Source: Paguma larvata (lineage: Eukaryota; Chordata; Mammalia; Carnivora; Viverridae). Taken from it: DNA of 64,000 nt. Location of the stretch: NCBI GenBank assembly GCA_030068075.1, contig CM057826.1, positions 47,150,558 to 47,214,557 on the forward strand, given 5' to 3'. The number at the start of each line of letters is the position of its first letter. Within the stretch, counting starts at the first letter, position 1. Both the position numbers and the translations under genes were made by a program. Below the pieces are notes generated by a model, which searched no databases, had not been told where the DNA came from, and worked only from the letters and a program-made list of their open reading frames with translations. Below are positions 56,095 through 64,000 of this stretch, one piece after another.

Positions 56095-56255
56095 ATTAGG
56101 AGGAGAGAGGGGACAGGAAGAAGAGGGAGTATTGGGTGTGGGAGAGAAAAAGAAAGCAAAGAGAGAAGAGGAGGGATGGGAAGGAGGAGGGAGGGAGAAG
56201 GGCAGCGTTAGAGATAGGGATGGGGGTGGGGAGAGAGATTGAGAGAGACAGGTCT
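56095..56255. repeat. Purine-rich tract
   Basis: About 160 bases of nearly all A and G on the plus strand, with many GGAGG and GAGAG words and few pyrimidines. Such tracts can form triplex or quadruplex DNA. Frames of 85-155 codons on both strands here come from this composition. Confidence 0.8.
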
Positions 56256-56519
56256 CCAAGGAAAGAACTGAAACCCGTAGTGGTTGCAGCACGATTTCAG
56301 TGTATTCTGTACAGCTCCAGAACCATTCAGGGAAGGCCTGTGAGTTATAATTCCCACAGACTATACATAGGACCCTCAAGCAACCTACATTGAGGGCCAA
56401 CAGTCCCCTGCTGTGGCAGTGCAACTTGAGAATGATGCGTGGTGCTCAGAGCTGAGAAAGGAGGGGAGAGATTACAATAGACATTTATTTATTTTTCATT
56501 TTGCATTTAGCTTGGTGTG

Positions 56520-56800
56520 AGCTGACTGCTTTTCAGGATCTGATTATTCCCTCCCTGAGGGTCCTGTGGTCAGACGCCAGCTGTGAGGATCTGTTACCAT
56601 GGGTGACATTTTTATCCAATGGGGGACCGTACTCTGCTTGTTTGCAGAGTGGCAGATGGAGCAGCTAATCGATACAGTCTGGGAGGTGGGCGTCCCCACC
56701 CCCAGTGGCCCTTGCCACACAATGAGAGCTGGGCCCCAGGGGCTTGTGGAACACACGCCAGTGACTGGGCCTTTGATTAGAAAAGACCTCACTCACTAGG
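56520..56800. promoter_or_regulatory. Candidate regulatory module with RUNX, E-box, RFX and CCAAT-like sites
   Basis: In order: 'tgtggtc' (RUNX type, 56565-56571), 'cagctg' (E-box, 56578-56583), 'gttaccatgggtgac' (an RFX X-box-like inverted repeat, 56593-56607), and 'ccaat' (56616-56620). They sit within 60 bases in a repeat-free, moderately GC-rich segment that continues to 56800. A 66-codon frame starting within the X-box-like site has no recognised domain. The sites are seen; function is inferred. Confidence 0.35.
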
Positions 56801-57225
56801 GGTTCTGGCCCAAACAATGCCCTGTTCTTTACTAAGGTGGCCTCGGCACTTCCAGGATTTTAACAGCCCCTGCCTCAGGCAACACTCCTGGGAAACGCTG
56901 CTGCCAACCCCTTCTTGGCTCTATGTGGATGATACTGAGTATTCTATTCCAGGAAAACTCAGCAGGCATTTTTAAAGCATCATCTGTGTTCAAGCAATAT
57001 ACTGAATGGAGGAAAAGAACAAGGTAATGTCCTGCCCTCAAGGACCTTATGATGTAATTGGGAGCTTTCAGTCTGGTCATGGAATAGCCAAAATCCCCCT
57101 CAGTCATCCATCCAAGTCATTTATTGAATAACCCACATTGTGTTAGAGGTTGTGATACAAAGATGGCTAAGATGTGGTTGGTGCCCCTTGTACCATATTT
57201 AACTCTATATGCCATTGAAAACCAG
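56801..57225. other. Mixed DNA; possible L2 tail
   Basis: 'taaagcatcatctgtgttcaagc' and 'ctgccctcaaggaccttatgatgtaattgggag' have an antisense L2/MIR look at 56965-57065. Confidence 0.35.
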
Positions 57226-57229
57226 GAAC

Positions 57230-57362
57230 GGCAAGCATTTACTGAGTTCTTTGTTTGCATTACCCCATTAAACATTTATAACTCTAAGAGATGGATACCA
57301 ATGTTGTCTTCCATTTTTGGATGAGAAAACTGAGGTCTAGAGTAGAGGAGTAATTAGTACCG
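57230..57362 (-). repeat. MIR, antisense
   Basis: 'agcatttactgagttctttg' and 'ttggatgagaaaactgaggtctagag' are reversed MIR. Confidence 0.65.
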
Positions 57363-57427
57363 ATCTAGAGTTTGATACCATCTAGTACTGATGTCTCACG
57401 TGTTTTGGCATTTGAAATTCATGCCTG

Positions 57428-57475
57428 CACATGTGTGGGTATACGCATGTGCGGGTATACACATGTGTATACATA
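57428..57475. repeat. 16-base alternating tandem repeat, three units
   Basis: Units 'cacatgtgtgggtata', 'cgcatgtgcgggtata' and 'cacatgtgtatacata'. Mostly purine-pyrimidine alternation. Confidence 0.8.
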
Positions 57476-57559
57476 TGTAAATTCTCTTTTGGTAAAATAT
57501 ACTGAAGGCCTAATAACATGTTCGTTATGTTACAAAGCAAAATCTAACTGGTAAAATTT

Positions 57560-57905
57560 AAAGATATTATTGACTTTATTCAATAATTCTTGAATCAGGC
57601 AGCATCCACTCTAGCAGATAGAAAGGGACTCTGAAGAGCTGTACAAAATGAAAGACTTTTATAGGCAAAAGGGAGCAGGAACAAGGATGTGAAAATCAGA
57701 TTGGTTATTGCAAGGTCACTTTCTTCTCGGGGATGGTAGCGGTCTATTAGGCAGATTACTTAACTAATGCTGATCAGGAGATTCCTGATAGACTGGTTTA
57801 AGATTCCATCTCTGGGAGAGCCAAAATTGTAATTAAGTCTTGGTTTGGTGACATGGGGCTTAGAATAAGTGACTCCATTTTGAGCACATTATCTTGTTTT
57901 TAACG
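57560..57905 (-). mobile_element. Candidate ERVL-type LTR, decayed
   Basis: 'ttgaatcaggcagcatccactctagcagatag', 'tacaaaatgaaagacttttataggcaaaagggagcagg', 'gacatggggcttagaataagtgactccattttgagc' are text I associate with an ancient solitary LTR (MLT2-like). The strand is uncertain and no coding region is present. Confidence 0.4.
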
Positions 57906-58500
57906 ATTGTTTTGGATTACTTAAGATCAGGTGGTAAGAAAAAGTTTGTTCCTTGATTTCTTAATCCCAGTGGATGAAGAGTCAGGAAACCTGGGACCTT
58001 GTACTTGTGAGTGATATGGGTAGGAGTAGGCTGTTCATCAAACTGAACTTCAAATCTCTCATCCTCAGGCAGGGCTATTAAGATTGGCTTTGTGCATACC
58101 TTAGTGGGGTTTTGTGACAACCAAATGGAAATCATAGAAAGATGTAATCCATGAACCTCGTATGATAGCCCATATGAAAATCAGGAATCTTCTGGGCTTT
58201 ATAAATGCAAGTGGTGGTGTTCTTTGTTGCTTTTGTTGCCATTACCATTTCTGCTGTTTTAGTCAAGGAAGCTTACACATAAGACATTTCTAGAACTAGG
58301 AGAGTAGTTCACCAAATAACAAGGAGATTGCTCTTCCCTCTCCCTACTCTTATGAGAAAAACATGAAATTAAAGACAGCCAAGTTTTCATCATCTCCCTC
58401 CTTCCCCTTTACTTTGATATATATTTCTCAAGTCTTATCCCATGCCCATTTCTTCCCCACTGCCCCAAATTGGTAATTTATTTCTTTTAAGGCACTACAC
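57906..58500. other. No gene or repeat recognised
   Basis: The 72-codon minus frame at 57917-58135 overlaps the LTR border and is not supported. Confidence 0.35.
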
Positions 58501-58544
58501 ATATAAGCATCACTATTTTAATTAGCAGGGAGCAAACAGAAGTA

Positions 58545-59300
58545 AGGAGCTAGAAGGCACAGCAAGAGAGCCCACCACTTGCATGCTTTAATTATTCATC
58601 GTGGTAAATAAAATTAAATATTTTCCCAGCAATCCAGAGCAGTATCTGAAGTAATTACACTGTCAAATTCATCAAAAATTCCCTCATCAAAATAAAATCC
58701 TTGATGTCATTTAATAATTTATAATACAAATACACAGAAATTGTAAAATATTATAAATAGAAAACTGCAGGGTAAGTGAACATGAATTAGTTAGGGGTTA
58801 TGTTCTAGAAAGAGGCTGTCATGAGCTGTATAAATTTTTAATCAGAAATATTTTTGAGGCCTAATTTAGAGTATGGAATATACCAAGAACTGTAGAATAC
58901 AAAGAACAAAAGAAAACAACACGTTCTCGCTGCTTGGAGAATTCACAAATTCACAGCTTTTTGAGAAAAACAGGACTCAAGATGATTGCAGGCAGAAGGA
59001 AGGAATATTGTCATTGATGCTTTGTATATTCCCGATCACCTGTGGCACCTTACATGTTGGCTACGTGGGTAACAAATGAATTAATTAACCTGCAGGTATT
59101 GAGCCTGAATAGCAAATGGGAAAAGTCGGGTTCATTTATTTCCACCAACAGAGAAAGGCAGCCTCGACCATCGAACTTTGTGAAACAATATGTGTTTCTG
59201 GAAACCATGTGGTTTCTTTCATCCCAGTTCGGAATGGTTTTGATCTGTTGAGTTTCTGTATGGAAAAAGCCTGGAGCAAATAGAGTAAACCAGATTTTTC
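58545..59300. promoter_or_regulatory. Candidate conserved non-coding DNA
   Basis: Repeat-free. The first part has 'ctttaattattcatcgtgg' (58588), 'ggtaaataaaattaaat' (58605) and 'gaagtaattacactg' (58648); the second part has 'gaattaattaacctgc' (59078) and 'catttatttcc'. Overlapping frames on both strands (59042-59460) carry no domain. Composition-based only. Confidence 0.3.
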
Positions 59301-59689
59301 TTCTTCTTATTCTCAGAGAAGTATTTTCATACATGTGTGTCCTGTCTTGCTTTAGGAAACATCCGTGGGGACTTACCTGTCTCAGGACAGGTGAGGAGTG
59401 GCCAAGGCGTTGTTTTACAAGAATGAATGGGGGAGCAGCAGCTCTGCTGGTCAGCTCCACTGACGAGGAAGGGAGTTCAGAAAGGAAAAATGGGCTTTCA
59501 AGATGCTAATTTGAAAAAAAGCAAGGGCAATTTTTAAAAACGATTTTGCTTTATTGTGTCCTCTCAAGGATCTAAGAGGTTAGCATGGATGGTGACATAG
59601 CAATCAGACAGATCTTTTCACAAAAAAGGTAAGACTGGTCATTTTAAAACTTAAAACCTCTCAAAAACTTCCTCTTTTGCTTAAAAGTT

Positions 59690-60350
59690 GAAGACCCTTA
59701 AGCATTTCAAGGCCCTGAGTGTTCTGATTCCTGTGGGCTCCTTCAGACTGATAGCACACCCCTCTGCCCTTTGTTCTCTGTGCTCTGAAGACATAGCTCT
59801 TCTCCCTCCAACCTCCTTGAACACACTCTGTTCCCTCTACTTGGCAAATTCTTCTTCCTCCCCCCACCCCCCCTGCTGCTGGGAAAACTTCTCTGTATCC
59901 TTCAGGACTCAGCTTAGATGTCCCTCTTTCAGGAAGCCATTCATGATCACCAAATGCCATCAGTTGTCCTGTTATATCTCCCATAGCACCTTGCACCATA
60001 ACCCCCTTTATAAATGTGCTACATTTGTTACCTTTAGAGTGAATTACTTACAATAATGTATTTACTCTTTATCTTCCTGATAAATAGAAATTTGGCAAAG
60101 GCAGAAACCATCTATGTCACAGATTTTCTTTTGATCCCCACTATGAGATACTTTATGATCTGTAACCCCAATCCCCTAAATCTACCCCCTTTCTTCATTC
60201 TCTGCCTTCCCTTCTATACTCCCCAATTCGTCCACTAAGATTGACCTCTTCATTGTTCCTGACCTGCTCCTGCCTCAGAGCCTCTCTCTGGAAGGCTCTT
60301 CCTCAGATATCTGAATAGCATGCTTCTTCACCTTCTCAGGTCTTTAGTCA
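59690..60350 (+). repeat. L2 fragments
   Basis: 'aaggccctgagtgttctgattcctg', 'ttccctctacttggcaaattc', 'tcaggactcagcttagatgtccctctttcaggaagcc' and 'tgacctgctcctgcctcagagcctctctctggaaggctcttcc' are LINE2 text, probably two overlapping copies. The 122-codon frame 59688-60056 and the 112-codon minus frame are shadows of it. Confidence 0.68.
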
Positions 60351-60374
60351 CATTTTATCTCCCAAGTAAAGTTT

Positions 60375-60401
<27 letters not shown>
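60375..60401. repeat. (CT)n microsatellite
   Basis: Uninterrupted CT run of about 13 units next to the SINE tail. Confidence 0.95.
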
Positions 60402-60402
<1 letters not shown>

Positions 60403-60405
<3 letters not shown>

Positions 60406-60431
60406 TTTTTTTTAATGTTTTATTTATTTTT

Positions 60432-60463
<32 letters not shown>

Positions 60464-60603
60464 ATATGAAAGGGGGAGGGGCAGAGGATCAGAAGTGGGC
60501 TCTGTACTGACAGCAGTGAGCCTGATGTGGGGGTTGAACACACGAATTATGAGATCATGACCCGAGCTGAAGTCAGACACTCCACCGATTGAGCTACCCA
60601 GGC
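60403..60603 (-). mobile_element. Felid-type tRNA-Lys SINE
   Basis: A minus-strand copy with a pure (GA)n run at 60432-60458. It ends at 'gagctacccaggctcag', so the outermost head bases are changed. The target-site duplication is unclear because of the CT/T-rich flank. Confidence 0.88.
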
Positions 60604-60699
60604 TCAGTTTTTTCTTTTTAAAATTTCTCTCTACCGCCCCCCCGCCCCGCACCATGCCAATGCTACCTATTTCTCTTTCCTGCATTTTTGGGGTCTCCT

Positions 60700-60880
60700 T
60701 AGCATTTAGTATCAGCCCACTTGCTTCTTGTTTGTGTCTTTCCCCTCAAAGTAAGCTCCATGAGTACAGGGGTTTTGTCTATGTTGTTCACTGCTGCAGC
60801 CTCGGTCTGTAGAACATGACCTGGAACATAGTAGGCACTCAGTAAATATTTGTTGATATAATGAGTAGAAGTAACCAACT
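60700..60880 (+). repeat. L2 3' end
   Basis: 'gtaagctccatgagtacaggggttttgtctatgttgttcactgctgc' and 'cctggaacatagtaggcactcagtaaatatttgttg' make a clear LINE2 terminus. Confidence 0.8.
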
Positions 60881-61688
60881 CTAGGCAGGGGTAAAAACAG
60901 ATGAAGACCTAATGTCTTTGAGGGAAACCCTCTTATAAGAATGTGGGGGCTTGAAGGAGTGGATGCTATAGTGGGTAAAAGTGACTTCCCCTCTTCCCAG
61001 TGTGGGCTGTTTAGGTCTGTATGAGGTCATAATGACTATGGTTTCTTCTGAGAAAGACTTATGGTTGGGGAAGTAACAGGTGGGAGAAAATACCTGGTGA
61101 AGAAATGACTAATCTGTGGCTATAAATCAGGGATCACAAATGGGCTTCAATGCCAGTGCCCATTCCATTCAATTGCTAATAGTTGCTTGGAAGGCTGTGT
61201 TGAGAAGGATTCTGAGGTTTTTCTAGGTCTAATGGAAAAACGTGTTGCAATCAGAGATGTCTTGGGCTGGAAGGGAGGATGTGGCAGTATTGCTTCGTGC
61301 ATTTGTATCCTGACCTCTAAGTTTGAACTTGGTTCTGTCTCTCCCATGAAACCAGGCTCACAGAGGGACTAATGATACCCCTACTAGTCTATTTGTTGTG
61401 AAAGCTAAAGGTTAAAGTATTCAGGAGGGGACTAAGAATCCAGATCCTTTGGGGATTTGGATATATCCTGTTGATGGATTTACTTTTTTTTCTCCAGGGG
61501 ATCAAATGGCTGAGCTATAGTGATGTGCTTATAGCTTAGGGCCTCTAAGCAAGAAGGTAGAACTCTTCTAGTCTCACTTCTTTAGACTGGCCATTCAGAC
61601 CAATTCCCTATTGCTAAGAGAGTCTACAGACAATGACCCAAGACAGAGCTAGTTATGTAAAATCTTGGCCTGAAGAAGAGATTCTGAC
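60881..61688. other. No gene or repeat recognised
   Basis: Overlapping 61-66-codon frames at 61147-61372 on opposite strands; not supported. Confidence 0.35.
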
Positions 61689-61689
61689 C

Positions 61690-62095
61690 CTAATGTGACT
61701 TTCCCAGCACACTGACCCTGTGAGCTCATTTGCCCATGCAAGCTATCCCCTCGTCTCCCAGTGCTGTCATCAGCCCCATCTGCAACAGCCTTCCAAGGTT
61801 CAGATCCCGCTTCTATCAATTGTAATGGATGATATTGCTTCTTTTCTAAAAAGCTTTCCTGTCCTTATGCTGACACCCTTCACTTCACTGAACGTTCTCT
61901 TATCACATCTGCTTCCTTGCAGCTGCCCCAGCCTGTGCCTGATTCAGTTTTTATACTAAGTATTGATGTATTTTTAGTTTTTTCATATGTCTCTGTTTTC
62001 TCCCTCCCTAGATTTAAGCTCCCTGAGGAGAGGCATCCATTATAAATATGTCCAGAATCTTTTTATACTGACTACATATAATGAACCCAGCATAT
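61690..62095 (+). repeat. L2 fragment
   Basis: 'cttcttttctaaaaagctttcctgtcc', 'cttccttgcagctgccccagcctgtgcctgattc' and 'ctagatttaagctccctgaggagaggcatcc' follow LINE2. Confidence 0.62.
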
Positions 62096-62164
62096 TTTTT
62101 TCTTTTGTCTAAAAGAATCACTGTCTAAGTCACTGTTAGCTAGATTCAATAGGCCCACCAGTTA

Positions 62165-62537
62165 AAAAGTATAATTGGTATAATCTTTTTTGGAGGACCA
62201 TTTTGCAATACCTGTCAAGTTTCTGAATGTGTATGCTTTCTCTTCCAGCAATTCTACTTCTTGGACTTTATTCTACAGAAAGACTCATGGGAGTATGTAA
62301 ATATCTATATCAATATGTAAAAGAGTGATAAGTACAGAATTATTTGTGATGATGAATGTGAGAATAACCAAATGTACACCCTGAAAGAAAGTATGATATA
62401 AATTATGGCACATACACACCGTGGAATACTATGCAATCATCAAAAAGAAAAGTAATTAGCTATATACTGACAAGCAAAAATGTTCACAATATTATGTATA
62501 ATTGTGTAAAATGGTATTTTTTTGCAATAAGCCACAA

Positions 62538-62583
<46 letters not shown>

Positions 62584-62730
62584 GTATACAGACATGTGAA
62601 CACACATAGAAAAAGGACTAGAGGACATACACCAAATTATTAGAGATTTATCTATGGTGGGTAGGATTGGGAAAGCAAGACATTTTATCTTCTTTAATCT
62701 TTTACTGATTTGAACTTTTTTTATCCTCTT
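62165..62730 (+). mobile_element. Old L1 3' UTR with a (TA)n expansion
   Basis: 'ggcacatacacaccgtggaatactatgcaatcatcaaaaag', 'gcaaaaatgttcacaatattatg' and 'gaggacatacaccaaattattagag' are the sense 3' end of an old L1. Confidence 0.68.
62542..62577. repeat. (TA)n microsatellite
   Basis: About 18 uninterrupted TA units inside the L1 3' UTR. Confidence 0.95.
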
Positions 62731-62741
62731 TTCCCCCCCAG

Positions 62742-62935
62742 CTTTATTGAGATTTAAATGACATGTAACATTGTATAAGCTTAAGGTATAAGGTGACTTG
62801 ATACATTTATATATTGCAAAATGATAACCACCATAACGTTAACTAATACCTTCCCATCACAAAATTACCATTTCTTTATTGTGGTCAGAACATTTAAGAT
62901 CTGCTCTCTTAGCAATATTCATGTATATAATACCC
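62742..62935 (-). mobile_element. L1 3' end (L1MA/MB-like), antisense
   Basis: 'agctttattgagatttaaatgacatgtaacattg', 'gataaccaccataacgttaactaat' and 'taagatctgctctcttagcaat' are reversed text of a middle-aged L1 3' UTR. It lies tail-to-tail with the L1 on its left. Confidence 0.68.
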
Positions 62936-63530
62936 TATGGAAAGAATTTTAATGGACATATAATCATTCTAAAACAAAAGATATTTTAAGAAGAGTTTAT
63001 TATAAAAAGGCATGGCAGTTGTGTTTGCTAAAATATCCTGAAGTTTAGAGATGATATAAAAATAATTCAGTACCCATTTTAGTTAACCTTAGTGTGTTCA
63101 ACTATTTCTTAGAAGCATTAAATACAGACTAACTGTAGTATTTATATAATGAAATTGTTCTTTTTCCCTTCCTCATTGATATCAAGCTAGACGATGTGAC
63201 TTGCTCTGGTTAGTGACACGTGACTGAAAACAATACACATAATTTCTGAAAAAGCTTTAAGAGCCAGTTCATGGTTTGGCTTGCTTTGTTTCTCTCTTTG
63301 TCACAAAATCAACAATATTTCAGAAAAGAGTTTACCCATTGGCCTAAGTCTCTAGAACAGAACTTTAGCCAACATTGATGGACATGTCACACAAGCAAGA
63401 AATAGAACCTTGCTATAAAACCACTGAGATTTGGGCGTTGTTTCTAACTGCTGCATAACCTAGATGGATATAGCTGCTCACAGACTTCACCAGGCCTTAA
63501 ATGGAGGCTTTCATTGGCCTGGAAATGATG
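62936..63530. other. AT-rich DNA, no feature
   Basis: Nothing named. 'acacgtgac' at about 63218 is an isolated E-box. Confidence 0.3.
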
Positions 63531-63534
63531 ATGT

Positions 63535-63843
63535 CTGGTTCTAATCCTAGCTTTGCCACAAACTTTCTGAGAGATTTTATCAGCTAGGATGCTTTAGGTT
63601 GAAAGAAATTGAAAGTATGGCAAAAGTAACTTAAACAAGGATATTTACTATCGTGCATAACAGACAGTCCAGAAGTACAGCTTCATGACATCACTGAGGA
63701 CTTTGAGTCTTCTGTCTTTCTGCCTGGCCTTTTCTGTCACGGTACTGTCATGGTGCTATAGAAGTTTGAGGGGTCATATGCAGACACTATAGTATCCCAT
63801 GAAGAAGAAGAGGAGTGTTTCTTCCTATGCATTTATTTTTCTT
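63535..63843. repeat. Unclassified old dispersed repeat
   Basis: 'gtaacttaaacaaggatatttac' and 'gcataacagacagtccagaagtac' remind me of a widespread old mammalian repeat ('taacaagaagtccagagg' type) whose name I cannot give. A MIR core may precede it at 63535-63585. Confidence 0.3.
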
Positions 63844-64000
63844 CTTTTTTAAAAACACTTATTTTTGAGAGAGAGAGAGAGAGAGTGCATGTGTGCATGA
63901 GTGGTGGAGGGGCAGAGAGGGGGACAGAGCATCCTAAGTGGGCTCTGCACTGACAGCAGCCGATGCTGTATGTTTAACTGACTGAGCCACCCAGGCACCC
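63844..64000 (-). mobile_element. Carnivore tRNA-Lys SINE, internally deleted, at the window edge
   Basis: A minus-strand copy with a (GA)n run at 63867-63886. It jumps from 'cactgacagcag' to 'tttaactgactgagccaccc', so the B-box region is missing. The far end may lie outside the window. Confidence 0.85.

Noticed and set aside
55957..56424. 155-codon minus frame rich in Ser and Pro, and plus frames rich in Glu, Arg and Gly
   Set aside because: All are translations of the purine-rich tract in different frames.
59050..59999. Frames of 112-136 codons near 59-60 kb
   Set aside because: Opposing strands both stay open; the right-hand part is L2 text. No domain is visible.

Overview
The window is vertebrate nuclear DNA, and very probably from a cat-like carnivore (Feliformia, most likely a felid). 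The evidence is about 27 copies of a tRNA-Lys-derived SINE. Its head reads GGGGCGCCTGGGTGGCTCAG, its middle carries the 'tgctgacagctcagagcctggagcctgcttc' type of sequence, and it ends in CT-rich DNA followed by AAAATAAATAAACATTAAA. Dog, bear and seal copies have a different middle and tail. The L1 5' region at 10133-12402 and the L1 3' end at 30190-30781 also read like felid L1. The family names come from memory of consensus sequences, not from a search.

I found no convincing protein-coding exon, rRNA, tRNA gene, snoRNA, CpG-island promoter, CRISPR array or bacterial-type operon. All open frames are short. The longest (224 codons, minus strand, 10198-10872) lies antisense inside an L1 5' UTR. 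The window therefore looks intergenic or deep-intronic: AT-rich, full of dispersed repeats, with a few repeat-free islands that look like candidate regulatory DNA.

Layout. 1-10 kb: sparse sequence with an old L1 3' end (2400-3700), a MER20-like element split by a SINE (4618-5015), a MER5A-like element, and MIR pieces. 10-15 kb: the 5' half of a felid L1 (10133-12402), one SINE, then a long run of L2. 15-21 kb: MIRs, an MLT1-like LTR split by a SINE, old L1 ORF2, and an L2 split by a SINE that is itself split by a SINE. 21.6-22.2 kb: a repeat-free block rich in homeodomain-type TAAT sites. 22-31 kb: MER20-like, SINEs, old L1, and a MIR split by an L1 that carries an apparent 3' transduction. 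31-48 kb: many SINEs, MIR and L2, including two close inverted SINE pairs and a repeat-free block at 45.0-45.7 kb. 48-64 kb: mostly single-copy-looking DNA with an old L1 end, L2, an ERV-type LTR candidate, a block with RUNX/E-box/RFX/CCAAT-like sites (56.5-56.8 kb), and old L1 pieces near the right edge.

No set of genes works together here. What can be read is the order of insertion: L2 and MIR first, then the DNA transposons and MLT1, then L1 and older SINEs, then younger SINEs. I did not find a new biological system. The best leads are the L1 3' transduction, the ORF1 fragment duplicated into an L1 5' UTR, the long antisense frame in that UTR, and the candidate enhancers.
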